The position numbers were made by a program, and so were the translations under genes. A stretch of DNA of 44,388 nucleotides from positions 2,684 through 47,071 of the forward strand of contig JAMWCC010000126.1 in assembly GCA_023818375.1 (NCBI GenBank), given 5' to 3'. This stretch comes from Candidatus Omnitrophota bacterium. GTDB lineage: Bacteria; Ratteibacteria; UBA8468; B48-G9; DTJG01. This document shows positions 29,014 through 38,640 of this stretch, piece after piece; position 1 is the first letter of the stretch, and the number at the start of each line of letters is the position of its first letter. The notes under the pieces were generated by a model. The model searched no databases, was not told where the DNA came from, and saw only the letters and a program-made list of their open reading frames with translations.

Positions 29014-29487
29014 TCACAAGTTTTCAATCAAAACTGAAGCAAAACATGCAATTGCCTTTTTTTTACCGATTTCACCAAGACCTTCCATTGTTTTTGCTTT
29101 TATCCCAATACATGACGGATCAATCTTTAGTACCTCTGCGATATTTTTTTTCATCATTTCGTACCAGGGTTTGATATAGGGTGATTCTGTTAAGATTACG
29201 ATGTCTAAATTCACTATTTTACCGCCCATCTTTCTAAGAGAATTAAAATAACTTTCAAGAATCAGCCTGCTGCTTATTCCTTTTATCGATTTGTCAGTAT
29301 TTGGGAATCTTGTTCCTATATCTTCTATGCCAAGGGCGCCTGCAAGTGCATCACTAATTGAATGAAAGACCACATCTCCATCACTGTGTCCTTTCAATCC
29401 TGAATGGTATGGTATCTGAATTCCTCCAAGGATTAATCTTTTTCCCTTTACCAATTTATGAATATCAAATCCTAGCCCTATTCTCAT
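29014..29487 (-). CDS. ispF: 2-C-methyl-D-erythritol 2,4-cyclodiphosphate synthase
   Basis: MRIGLGFDIHKLVKGKRLILGGIQIPYHSGLKGHSDGDVVFHSISDALAGALGIEDIGTRFPNTD. Confidence 0.95.
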   Translation of the reverse strand: MRIGLGFDIHKLVKGKRLILGGIQIPYHSGLKGHSDGDVVFHSISDALAGALGIEDIGTRFPNTDKSIKGISSRLILESYFNSLRKMGGKIVNLDIVILTESPYIKPWYEMMKKNIAEVLKIDPSCIGIKAKTMEGLGEIGKKKAIACFASVLIENL

Positions 29488-29564
29488 AGTGAAGATAATA
29501 CCAAAGAACGAAAATTGATTCAAGTTTGAATTTTATTAAAAGCTGAGTGTGTTATACAATAATA

Positions 29565-30557
29565 ATGATGGAAAAAGCAGAAATTTATCAAAAAATAAAA
29601 CTTAAATGGAAAGATTACAAGAATTTTAATGATGATCTGTTTTTAACACTTACAAAGATAGGTTATCAAAAAGGTTCCGATATAGAACTGCCAGAAGGAA
29701 AATGGCAGCTTTTTTATTTGATGAAAGAAATTCAATCTGCCATATCTTTAAACAAAAAGAATCAAATTATTAATTTTTTCGCAATTTGGATTCCAAACAA
29801 TCAGAATAGAAAGTTCTTAGTTTCCGGAATATCTGAAAATCTTGATAATATAGCTAATGACCTCAAATATATTGCACGCAAAATTCTTACAAATTTTTCA
29901 TCTTCTGAAAGGAAATTTTTTCGTTTCTCAAAAAACCTAACCGTTGAAAACGCACAAGATTATGGATATCTCAGAGGACTGCTGGCAGGCATAATGCTTA
30001 TGATTATTGATATTACCCCATGGCATATAGGAACTTTCAGACCCCAAGGGATACTTGGCACGTTCTTGGAATATACAAGGATCGTTTACTACGGCACTCC
30101 CGGCTTTGCAATTGTGGTAGGAATGGGTGCAATAGGGATTTATTTTACGGTCCTATTTATTCTCATTCCCATAATGACTGGAAACCTCTTCATGTTAAAG
30201 GCGAGAAAAATTGAAAAAAATGTTATTTTTTCAATGCCTGATTCTCTTGCCGATTATGACTTTGGCAAGGATGCTGAAATATCTCTGAATGAACAGTACA
30301 GATCGTTGGTAGAGAACATAAAAAGAGAAGAAATTTACAAAAAGGTTGTTTCCATCTGGAAAGATCTGAAAAAGGAGGACTTTTTCGATCTTTATGACTT
30401 CTTTAGGGGAGGATTGATTGCTGCAGAATCACTTTATGCGATCCTTAAAAGGATAACTGACACGTGTCCCAGTTTTGATCTTAAAGAATGTCTTAAAATA
30501 ATGATTGACGTTTTAAAAAAAGATACAGAAGTGGTATTAAAGGTTTCAGAAGTTTAG
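29565..30557 (+). CDS. Hypothetical membrane-associated protein
   Basis: Long ORF with two central hydrophobic segments between charged soluble regions; no recognised family. Confidence 0.55.
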   Translation: MMEKAEIYQKIKLKWKDYKNFNDDLFLTLTKIGYQKGSDIELPEGKWQLFYLMKEIQSAISLNKKNQIINFFAIWIPNNQNRKFLVSGISENLDNIANDLKYIARKILTNFSSSERKFFRFSKNLTVENAQDYGYLRGLLAGIMLMIIDITPWHIGTFRPQGILGTFLEYTRIVYYGTPGFAIVVGMGAIGIYFTVLFILIPIMTGNLFMLKARKIEKNVIFSMPDSLADYDFGKDAEISLNEQYRSLVENIKREEIYKKVVSIWKDLKKEDFFDLYDFFRGGLIAAESLYAILKRITDTCPSFDLKECLKIMIDVLKKDTEVVLKVSEV

Positions 30558-30561
30558 TTTA

Positions 30562-31794
30562 ATGAAGAAATTCATGAAGCACATTTTAAGAACCTTGTCC
30601 ATTTTAGCCATCTTGTCCATAACTGTTTATGTTTGTTTTGGTGATACAAATGAAGTCAAACCAATCTATTGTGAAATGTTTCCCGTTCCTTTTATGTTTC
30701 ATAATGGAAGTGGGTATACTGCCATTGAAGTGGGACATGATGGATATATTTATGTTGGTACAGCCAACTATGGATCCAGCGCCCATCTTGTCAGATTTAA
30801 TCCAAAAACTTATGAATGGGAAGATATAATTGATGCGCATAAAGTTACTCGGGAATCAGGAAAAGGATTAGATTCCCAAAGCAAATTTCATGCCAAAATA
30901 CTTGTGGATGGAAAAGGAATTATCTGGGCTGCTACAAAACAAGGAAACGAAAATTTTATAGAAAGACCAGAATTTGGTGAAAATTTAACGGGTTATCCTG
31001 GTGGCCATCTTTTTTCCTTTGATCCGAAAACAAGAATTGTAATTGATCACGGAATCCTGCGTAAGCAAGAGGGAATTATGGGTGGTTCTATTGATAAAAA
31101 AAGGGGAAAGATCTATTATTGGAGTGATCCTAAGCAGCACTTTCTTATTTACGACATCAAAACCGGTCAGTTTCGGGATCTTGGATCCATTGGTGGTTCT
31201 CCAAGATATACTGTAATTGATAAAAAAGGAAATGTTTTTGGCACTGGAAGACCTGGAATTTTATGGATGTACGACCCTGAAGCCGACAGATTATACGACC
31301 TTGCTGTAAGAGTAAAAGGTCCAGGACAATACAAAGATCCATATGCAATGATTATTTCAAAAGATGGAACAAAAATTTTTGCTGTTGCTATTGGTGGAGA
31401 ATATGTAATGGAATTTGAACTTTCAAGTATTTCGTTTCATGACAAAGATCCCGACACAGATGGTTCCATAATTTGTTGGAATGTTGCGAAATCCTACCCA
31501 GAAATAGCTGGAAAACCTGGTGATCAACATGCTGCTGTTTTGGGAAAAGATGGGTGCCTGTATTATCCGAATGTTATAGATAAAATACCGTATCTAATGA
31601 AATATGATCCGAGGAAGAAAAAAACAGAGTGCCTGGGCATTATAAAGATAAAAAACAATCCTGAATTGAATCCTCTTCATGCTCAGGGTGCCTGTACAAC
31701 TGATGATGGAACGATTTATATGAAATTTATTTCAGCAGGCAGACTTATGCCTTATTCAATAGTCAGATTTAACAGATTGAGTGCACCTAAATAA
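30562..31794 (+). CDS. Secreted beta-propeller (SMP-30/PQQ/Vgb-like) protein
   Basis: N-terminal signal; blade-like repeats HDGYIYVGTANYG...LVRFNPKT, DGKGIIWAATKQG...LFSFDPKT, DKKGNVFGTGRPG...WMYDPEA. Confidence 0.7.
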   Translation: MKKFMKHILRTLSILAILSITVYVCFGDTNEVKPIYCEMFPVPFMFHNGSGYTAIEVGHDGYIYVGTANYGSSAHLVRFNPKTYEWEDIIDAHKVTRESGKGLDSQSKFHAKILVDGKGIIWAATKQGNENFIERPEFGENLTGYPGGHLFSFDPKTRIVIDHGILRKQEGIMGGSIDKKRGKIYYWSDPKQHFLIYDIKTGQFRDLGSIGGSPRYTVIDKKGNVFGTGRPGILWMYDPEADRLYDLAVRVKGPGQYKDPYAMIISKDGTKIFAVAIGGEYVMEFELSSISFHDKDPDTDGSIICWNVAKSYPEIAGKPGDQHAAVLGKDGCLYYPNVIDKIPYLMKYDPRKKKTECLGIIKIKNNPELNPLHAQGACTTDDGTIYMKFISAGRLMPYSIVRFNRLSAPK

Positions 31795-31806
31795 AAGGTT
31801 TGTTCA

Positions 31807-32769
31807 ATGAGGAAAAAGCTATTCTTATTATTTTTTATGATATCCTTCTGCTTTGCAGAAATACCACATGAATTTTCAAATATTTGTTTTTGCATAATAA
31901 ACTTACCATTTCCTCCTTATCAAAGAAATGTCGTCCGTCTGGTAGAATCTGAAGACGGCAAGATTTATGGAATTGTTTCAGAATCCCCTTACGGCGGTGG
32001 TTTTGTTTTTGCCATGGATGAAGGTGAAAAAATTAAGCGAATAAGCAGATTACCCGATGATATACTTCAGATTGACAGTATAGTGTTCAATCCTGAACTA
32101 ACATGGACATGGGACAAAACATACAAAAAAATTCTGGTTGTTGACAACACAGGTGTCCTGAAGGTTTACGAGAAAAATAGTCCAGCAAGGGAAATCTCAA
32201 AAATTTCAGGAACAAGGCCTTTTGAACCACAGGGATACCAGATATCACGTGCATTTGCATTTGACAAGGATGGAAATATTTACACTGCTGGAAAAGATGG
32301 ATTTTTATTTAAATTCGATCCTGAAACCTACAAGATTGAAAAAATGAAAATTCAACTCCCAGCAGTAAAAGGAAGAGAAGCGTGGGCGTCCCTTGATGCT
32401 GCAACGCTTGCTGATGATGGTACCATCTATCTTGGTACCTTTGATGGCTATATTGTACAATTCAATCCAGAGACACAAACCATTGTAAACCTTGGGAAGC
32501 CTCTAAGGCAACAAAGAATTCAAAGTCTTGTCTTCTATAAAGGAGTAGTTTTTGGTATCGGCGGAGAACCGGATGGACTGCCAAGGTGGTTTGTTTACGA
32601 CCCAAAGACGAGAAGTTTTGAACTTGGCGGTACATTGAAGGATAAAAACAATAAACTAATCTATGAACCCATCAACACAATGATTTTAACAAAAAATGGT
32701 CAAATTTTTGGAAGTTTTTTTGGAAGGCTCGGATCTCTTTTTAAAATTGAAATGGTAAAAACAAAATGA
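31807..32769 (+). CDS. Secreted beta-propeller protein, paralogue-like neighbour of the preceding CDS
   Basis: Signal peptide; FDKDGNIYTAGKDGFLFKFDPET, LADDGTIYLGTFDGYIVQFNPET repeats. Confidence 0.7.
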   Translation: MRKKLFLLFFMISFCFAEIPHEFSNICFCIINLPFPPYQRNVVRLVESEDGKIYGIVSESPYGGGFVFAMDEGEKIKRISRLPDDILQIDSIVFNPELTWTWDKTYKKILVVDNTGVLKVYEKNSPAREISKISGTRPFEPQGYQISRAFAFDKDGNIYTAGKDGFLFKFDPETYKIEKMKIQLPAVKGREAWASLDAATLADDGTIYLGTFDGYIVQFNPETQTIVNLGKPLRQQRIQSLVFYKGVVFGIGGEPDGLPRWFVYDPKTRSFELGGTLKDKNNKLIYEPINTMILTKNGQIFGSFFGRLGSLFKIEMVKTK

Positions 32770-34721
32770 AAAAATTGGGGTTTTTAAGTTTATTGTGTGT
32801 TGTTGCCATCGTACTTTACGGAGAAGGGATAAAAACCATTAAGGAAATTGAGTTTTCCGACTTTTTTGATTCCTGGACAACTGATTTTTCTTGCTGTATA
32901 ACTGGAAATCGATTGACACTTAGAAAATCAGTACTGTATCAAGATGAAGAAGGCCGGACACACTACAATAATATTGAAAAGATTGGTCCAGGTATCTATG
33001 CGAAAAAACAATTTTTCATAAAGGATCCCACTTGTAAAAAAGCTGAGCTTTTTGTATTTAGAGGTGCAGGTTTAAAACTGACTTGTAACGGTACTGAAGT
33101 TACAGAATCAAGGGAGCTTTTATCCACTGGATGGCGTGTTTGGGATGTGCCAGTAAAATTACTGAAAAAGGGGTTAAACGAATTTATTTTTACTGGGACT
33201 GGCGTCCTATTAATAGAACCTTCCCTATTTCCTGACCGTTCTGCTAGATCTATTGACGGCGGTATCACCTGGGATTTCAATACCTTAGGGATCAACAATG
33301 GAAATGGTGAATATGTTGTAAGACTGAGGTTGCACAAATATCCCGAAAAAGGTATTGCCATAAGCAGAGTTTATGATTTCATGTCTTTTGTAGACAAAGA
33401 CATTGTTCATGGGAAGTTTATTTGCGCACGAAACTTCAATGTTTTTTGTAAAGGAGAATTTCCGTTCCAGACAGATCTAAGAATCCAATACCGTTGTGGT
33501 GATTCAAAATTTTATAACCCTGAAAATTGGAATTCCTGGACAGACTTAAAAAGGTCAAAAGATATTTGGAAAGTGGATAAATTAATTAGCAAAAGATACA
33601 TACAGTTAAAGCTTATTCTGACAACGAAAAAGTCTGATGTAGCAGCTACGCTTGATGAAATTAAAGTAAGAGCACAAGTTGAGTATTTACCACCAGAAAG
33701 CGAAATAAAAGTTCATCATCACGATAATCATGAAATTATTCAGACGTCTATTCCTTTTGCCTACCAGGAACAAAATCATAGAACTAAGGCTTTGCGCTCG
33801 GTTTATAAACTTGATGATGTCGTCAAAGATGGCAAAACCGAACTTGAAAAGTTTATAAAATTAAGAAACTGGGCTAGGCATACAGCACCCAAGGGATGGG
33901 AATGGGGAGTCAGTATGTGGTGTCCGCCCTGGGATGCACTTGTGATTCTTGCTACAAATAAACAACCATTGGCTCTTTGTATGTGTACCCATTATTCAAC
34001 CATTTTTGTGCAATGTGCTAATTCACTTGGATATGTTGGTCGTCATGTTATCCTTGATCATCATTGTGTTGCTGAAATATGGAGTAACCAGTATGGAAAA
34101 TGGATACTAATGGACACAGGAAATTCTCATAATCCTGAACTGAATTGTCATCTTGAACACAATGGTATCCCCCTCAATGCGCTGGAAATTAGAAATCTAT
34201 GGAAGTTGGGGAAAAGTAATGAAATCAAGTTTGTTTATGCAAATGAATCAAGTGCTACAAAGCAGGAAATAGAAAAATTCGAGTCAACTTATTTCAATAA
34301 CTTCCGTAGATTTGCTATTCCTTTGAGAAATAATTTTCTCGGTAATCCTGAACCAGGAGAACCTGAACAGGGAATGAGTCAATATTATTGTGATTTATAT
34401 TTATGGTATGAAGAGGAACCCGAACCTATTGAATCACCCGAATATGGTAAAACAAGCAATAGAAAAGGTGATTTTTATTGGACATTAAATCAAACATTTA
34501 TTGACCTTGTCAGCCTGGATAAAGGTACGTTAAGCGTTTCACTCTACAATAATGTGCCATCTTTTTCTCACTATCTTGTAAGTTTTAACGATGGACCATG
34601 GCAGAGATTACCTTGGCAGTTTGTATGGAAACTTGAGTCCGGAGTAAATAAACTTACAGTAAAATCGGTAAATTTATTCGGACTTGAATGCCCAACCTCA
34701 ACGGTAATCCTGGAAAGATAA
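32766..34721 (+). CDS. Secreted transglutaminase-like-domain protein
   Basis: Signal peptide; candidate Cys-His-Asp triad in QPLALCMCTHYSTIFVQCANSLGY...DHHCVAEIWSNQYGKWILMDTGNSHN. Confidence 0.68.
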   Translation: MKKLGFLSLLCVVAIVLYGEGIKTIKEIEFSDFFDSWTTDFSCCITGNRLTLRKSVLYQDEEGRTHYNNIEKIGPGIYAKKQFFIKDPTCKKAELFVFRGAGLKLTCNGTEVTESRELLSTGWRVWDVPVKLLKKGLNEFIFTGTGVLLIEPSLFPDRSARSIDGGITWDFNTLGINNGNGEYVVRLRLHKYPEKGIAISRVYDFMSFVDKDIVHGKFICARNFNVFCKGEFPFQTDLRIQYRCGDSKFYNPENWNSWTDLKRSKDIWKVDKLISKRYIQLKLILTTKKSDVAATLDEIKVRAQVEYLPPESEIKVHHHDNHEIIQTSIPFAYQEQNHRTKALRSVYKLDDVVKDGKTELEKFIKLRNWARHTAPKGWEWGVSMWCPPWDALVILATNKQPLALCMCTHYSTIFVQCANSLGYVGRHVILDHHCVAEIWSNQYGKWILMDTGNSHNPELNCHLEHNGIPLNALEIRNLWKLGKSNEIKFVYANESSATKQEIEKFESTYFNNFRRFAIPLRNNFLGNPEPGEPEQGMSQYYCDLYLWYEEEPEPIESPEYGKTSNRKGDFYWTLNQTFIDLVSLDKGTLSVSLYNNVPSFSHYLVSFNDGPWQRLPWQFVWKLESGVNKLTVKSVNLFGLECPTSTVILER

Positions 34722-34723
34722 TA

Positions 34724-36649
34724 TCAAGTCTGTTCAAGAAGACAGCATACTTCAAGATGGGATGTATGAGGAAACATATCAATAGGAACAGCCTTTTTCA
34801 ATGTGTATCCATTTTCAATAATTATTGAAAGGTCTCTGGCAAGTGTTGCAGGATTACAGGAAACATATAGAATAAACCTACCTTTGACTTTTAAAAGATT
34901 GAAGATTGCCTTTTTTGAAAGCCCTCCTCTGGGTGGGTCAACTATGATCATATCATATGTTTTTTCCTTAGTATTTTTTTTCAAAAACTCTTCGGCAGAC
35001 AAGCAATAAAATTCACAATTCGTGATGCTATTAACCTTGCAATTTTCGATAGCAGTTTCTATGTTCTTATCATTGTTATCAACCCCTATAATCTGGCGAG
35101 CAATTGGGGATAGTATAATCTCCATAGGACCACTTCCACAGTAAAGTCCGAGAATCCTTTCATGCTTGATTTCTGAAGTCATAGAGAAAATAATGTTGTA
35201 GAGTTTCTCAGCAGCTTTTGTATTTGGTTGAAAAAACGTTTCTGGGTATATTCTGAAATTAAAATTTCTGATAGTTTCTTCAATGAATGGTCTGCCATAG
35301 ATAAGTTGGCTCTTTTGATAGTTTACAACGTCAGAGATTTGGTCGTTTTCTACATGAAAAAAGGATGAAATTTCAGGAAAATGTTGGGCAAGAGAATATG
35401 CTAAATCAGCAATGTTTATTTCTATTCCTGACCTGGTTACTAACAGCAACATAACCTGATTGGTTGTTTTTGACTGCCTGATAACAAGGTGTCTCACATA
35501 ACCCTTTTTTGTGAAGGGATTGTATGGTTCAATATTGTTCTTCTCAACAAATTCGATAAAAAAAGGAAAAATTTTATTCACAATTTCAGAAAAAATTGGA
35601 CAGAAATCTATTTTGTTCACATGTGCTCGATATTTTCTGAAAGGACTTTGCCTTTCTCTCAAACCTAGAACAATTTTTCTTCCATTGACACCAAAAGCAT
35701 ACTCCATTTTATTTCTGTAGTAAAAAGTTTCAGGAGAAGGAATAATCGGTTCCACTGCATCAAGGTTTTTAATCCTCCCTATTCTTTTCAGTGTTTCTAT
35801 AAGATACTTGTGCTTAAAATTTAATTGTTGATCATAATCAAGATTCTGAAGAGTACAACCACCGCAATAACCAAAGTGTGGGCACATAGGTTGAACTCTG
35901 TATGTCGATAATCTTTTCACCCCGCAGTTTTCAGCATATGAAAAATTGTGCAAACTTCTTTTTTCAAGGAACCAAACGATATCACCTGGCACAGCGTTTT
36001 CAACAAACACAGTTTTTCCTTTAAACTTTCCTATTCCGAATGACGTTGGAAATCCTATGTCTACTATTTCAATCGATTGCAACTTCTCAAAATCCAAAAG
36101 CATTTTTTTTATTTTTTCAACTGGTAGTCCTACTACATTATCATAACTACCTTTGATTTCAGCAACAAATTCGTCGCCGATTTCCTGAACAGCATATCCA
36201 CCGGCCTTGTCACAGAACGAGTGTTGATCAAGAAAATTTTTAATCATCTGGTCAGTTAATTCTCTAAACGTCACAAAAGTGATATCATAATCAGAAAGGA
36301 TTTTGTTATCGGATGGATGAAAAAGACAACAGCCAGTGATGACCTTGTGGGTGCTGTTTGAAAGAGTTTTTAGATATTCGAATGCCGTATCGTAACTATC
36401 AGGTTTCCCAAGTATCCTATTTTTTACCACGACCAAAGTATCCGCTGATATTATGAGACAATCTTTCTCTTTTATCTTTTCGGCAACGTTTTTTGCTTTT
36501 AGTTGTGCATTTAAAACAGCCAAATAGACAGGATCGATGCTTTCGTCGAAGATCTCCTCAACGTCAGGCACAATAACTTCGTATTCAGAAAAGATCTTTT
36601 GTATCAAATACCTTCGCCTTTCTGATGCGGATGCGAGAATTATTTTCAT
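34724..36649 (-). CDS. Fusion protein: N-terminal Maf nucleotide pyrophosphatase + TRAM + RumA/RlmD-like 23S rRNA (uracil-5-)-methyltransferase
   Basis: Maf: ILASASERRRYLIQKIF, ISADTLVVV, GKPDSYDTA, AGGYAVQEIG. RumA: CPHFGYCGGCTLQ, GLYCGSGPMEIILS, DPPRGGLSKKAI, YVSCNPATLARDL. One uninterrupted frame. Confidence 0.9.
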   Translation of the reverse strand: MKIILASASERRRYLIQKIFSEYEVIVPDVEEIFDESIDPVYLAVLNAQLKAKNVAEKIKEKDCLIISADTLVVVKNRILGKPDSYDTAFEYLKTLSNSTHKVITGCCLFHPSDNKILSDYDITFVTFRELTDQMIKNFLDQHSFCDKAGGYAVQEIGDEFVAEIKGSYDNVVGLPVEKIKKMLLDFEKLQSIEIVDIGFPTSFGIGKFKGKTVFVENAVPGDIVWFLEKRSLHNFSYAENCGVKRLSTYRVQPMCPHFGYCGGCTLQNLDYDQQLNFKHKYLIETLKRIGRIKNLDAVEPIIPSPETFYYRNKMEYAFGVNGRKIVLGLRERQSPFRKYRAHVNKIDFCPIFSEIVNKIFPFFIEFVEKNNIEPYNPFTKKGYVRHLVIRQSKTTNQVMLLLVTRSGIEINIADLAYSLAQHFPEISSFFHVENDQISDVVNYQKSQLIYGRPFIEETIRNFNFRIYPETFFQPNTKAAEKLYNIIFSMTSEIKHERILGLYCGSGPMEIILSPIARQIIGVDNNDKNIETAIENCKVNSITNCEFYCLSAEEFLKKNTKEKTYDMIIVDPPRGGLSKKAIFNLLKVKGRFILYVSCNPATLARDLSIIIENGYTLKKAVPIDMFPHTSHLEVCCLLEQT

Positions 36650-36725
36650 TTTCGTGGACTTAATTGACCAGAGAAACAAAAAAATATAGTATAATAATAC
36701 CACAAATATCCAAAAAGGGGGAATA

Positions 36726-37211
36726 ATGGTACTGAAATACCTCAATGAGGATGAGCTTTTTAAGGTTGCCATGAACATCGAACAGCAAGGGATTGAATTT
36801 TATCAGAGTGCTTTTGAATGTGCAGTAATTGAAAAAGCCAGGGATATTTTTGAGTTCTTAAAAAAAGAAGAAAAGCGCCATTATGAGGTTTTCAAAAAAA
36901 TGGACATGGAGATCGAAAGGATAAAATTTAGGCCCGAAGAACTCGATGAAGAAATTTCACTTTATTTAAGAAGCTTAGTAGATTCTGGAATTTTTGAAAA
37001 TCTACTTCCAAAAACTGAATGGAAAAATTTGACTGACAGGCAGGCTTTGAACATAGGGATTCAAGTTGAAAAAACATCAATACTTTTTTATTCAGGAATA
37101 AGTGAGATAACTCTGGAACCTACTTCAAAAAACGCGCTGGATAGAATAATTAAAGAAGAAAAGTCCCATCTTGTTGCATTAACTACATTGTGGAAGGATA
37201 TAGTTGGATAA
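36726..37211 (+). CDS. Rubrerythrin/ferritin-like di-iron protein
   Basis: NIEQQGIEFYQSA, EEKRHYEVF, QVEKTSILFYS, EEKSHLVAL (paired E / ExxH pattern). Confidence 0.78.
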   Translation: MVLKYLNEDELFKVAMNIEQQGIEFYQSAFECAVIEKARDIFEFLKKEEKRHYEVFKKMDMEIERIKFRPEELDEEISLYLRSLVDSGIFENLLPKTEWKNLTDRQALNIGIQVEKTSILFYSGISEITLEPTSKNALDRIIKEEKSHLVALTTLWKDIVG

Positions 37212-37443
37212 AATGTTTATTTTGACACAGTTTCCAGAAGAAATAGAAAAAGCATCTGTTTCCTTCTGGTATGTAAAGGAAGGCGATGAAATTCGAAAAG
37301 ATCAACCATTGATTGAGTTTGTTACAGAAAAAACTTCTTTTACATATCAATCGCCGATTACAGGTAAGGTCATTCGGCTTCTGGTTAAAGAAGGCCAAGA
37401 AGTCTCAAACAAACAAGAGATTGCTGAAGTGGAGACAAAGTGA
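37204..37443 (+). CDS. Stand-alone biotin/lipoyl-attachment domain protein
   Basis: WYVKEGDEIRKDQPLIEFVTEKTSFTYQSPITGKVIRLLVKEGQEV; EK-T in the lipoyl-lysine position. Confidence 0.82.
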   Translation: MDKMFILTQFPEEIEKASVSFWYVKEGDEIRKDQPLIEFVTEKTSFTYQSPITGKVIRLLVKEGQEVSNKQEIAEVETK

Positions 37444-38618
37444 TGGAGATTGAATCTTCAAGGATAAGAAATCTTCCTGGATATCTTTTTCAAACTATTA
37501 ACGATAAAAAGCTCAAAGCAAGGCAGGAAGGGAGGGATGTAATAGATCTTGGCATGGGGAACCCGGACATGCCACCTCCTGAACCAGTAATTGAAAAAAT
37601 TTGCGAAACCATTCGCAATCCGAAGGTCCATCGTTACAGTGCTTCAAGGGGAATTCCTCACCTACGAAGGGAAATATGTCTGTGGTACGAAAGAAGATTT
37701 GGGGTAAAACTTGATCCTGAAGAAGAAGCAATTGTAACCATTGGCTCCAAAGAAGGAATTAGTCATCTTGCCCTTGCGATTTTTGAAAAAGGTGATGTAG
37801 TTCTTACCCCAAATCCTACATATCCAAGTCATTTTTACAGTGTTGTTATCGCTGGTGCATCTGTTTATGATGTTCCACTTTTGAAAGAAAACAACTTTCT
37901 TCCTGACCTTAATCAACCAATATATGACAGGTATCCCGCACCAAAAGCAATGATAGTAAGCTATCCCAATAATCCGACTGCCCAGGTTGTTGATGTTGAT
38001 TTTTTTAAGGAACTCGTGAGATTTGCAAAAAAGCACAATATTATTGTTATCCATGACATCGCCTATTCTGAAATTTGTTTTGACGGCTACAGAGCACCGA
38101 GCTTTTTGCAGGTTGATGGTGCAAAGGATATTGGCGTGGAATTTTATTCACTGTCAAAAACCTACAATATGGCAGGATGGCGAGTTGGTTTTATGGTTGG
38201 GAATAAATATATTGTTAAAGCTCTTGCAAAGTTAAAAAGCTATTATGATTATGGAATTTTTACTCCAATTCAAGTTGCAGCGATATGTGCTTTGAGACTT
38301 GAACAAAAATACATCGAAAAAACCGTTGAAGAATACCGAAAGAGAAGAGATGTACTGGTTAGTGGTCTTAACAGAATAGGCTGGAATGTTGAAAAACCAA
38401 AAGCAACAATGTATGTATGGGCACAGATACCTGATAAATTCAGACACATGGGTTCTCTTGATTTTTCTCTTTTCTTACTTGAAAAATGTGACCTTGTGGT
38501 CTCTCCGGGATTAGGTTTCGGTAAGTATGGCGAGGGTTTTGTTAGGATTGCCCTTGTCGAGAATGAACACCGGATACGTCAGGCAATAAGGTCTCTGAGA
38601 AAAATCTTTTCCAGATAG
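37440..38618 (+). CDS. Class I/II PLP-dependent aminotransferase (AlaT/LL-DAP aminotransferase-like)
   Basis: DLGMGNPDMPPPEPV, VTIGSKEGISHLALAI, SYPNNPTAQV, HDIAYSEICFDG, YSLSKTYNMAGWRVGF. Confidence 0.9.
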   Translation: MMEIESSRIRNLPGYLFQTINDKKLKARQEGRDVIDLGMGNPDMPPPEPVIEKICETIRNPKVHRYSASRGIPHLRREICLWYERRFGVKLDPEEEAIVTIGSKEGISHLALAIFEKGDVVLTPNPTYPSHFYSVVIAGASVYDVPLLKENNFLPDLNQPIYDRYPAPKAMIVSYPNNPTAQVVDVDFFKELVRFAKKHNIIVIHDIAYSEICFDGYRAPSFLQVDGAKDIGVEFYSLSKTYNMAGWRVGFMVGNKYIVKALAKLKSYYDYGIFTPIQVAAICALRLEQKYIEKTVEEYRKRRDVLVSGLNRIGWNVEKPKATMYVWAQIPDKFRHMGSLDFSLFLLEKCDLVVSPGLGFGKYGEGFVRIALVENEHRIRQAIRSLRKIFSR

Positions 38619-38640
38619 TGTTTAATTCCGAGTTAACAGG

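Noticed and set aside
36655-36700. Sigma70 promoter for the ferritin-like gene (TTGACC ... TATAAT)
   Set aside because: Spacing to TATAAT is about 20 bp (15 bp to TATAGT); too ambiguous to report as a feature.
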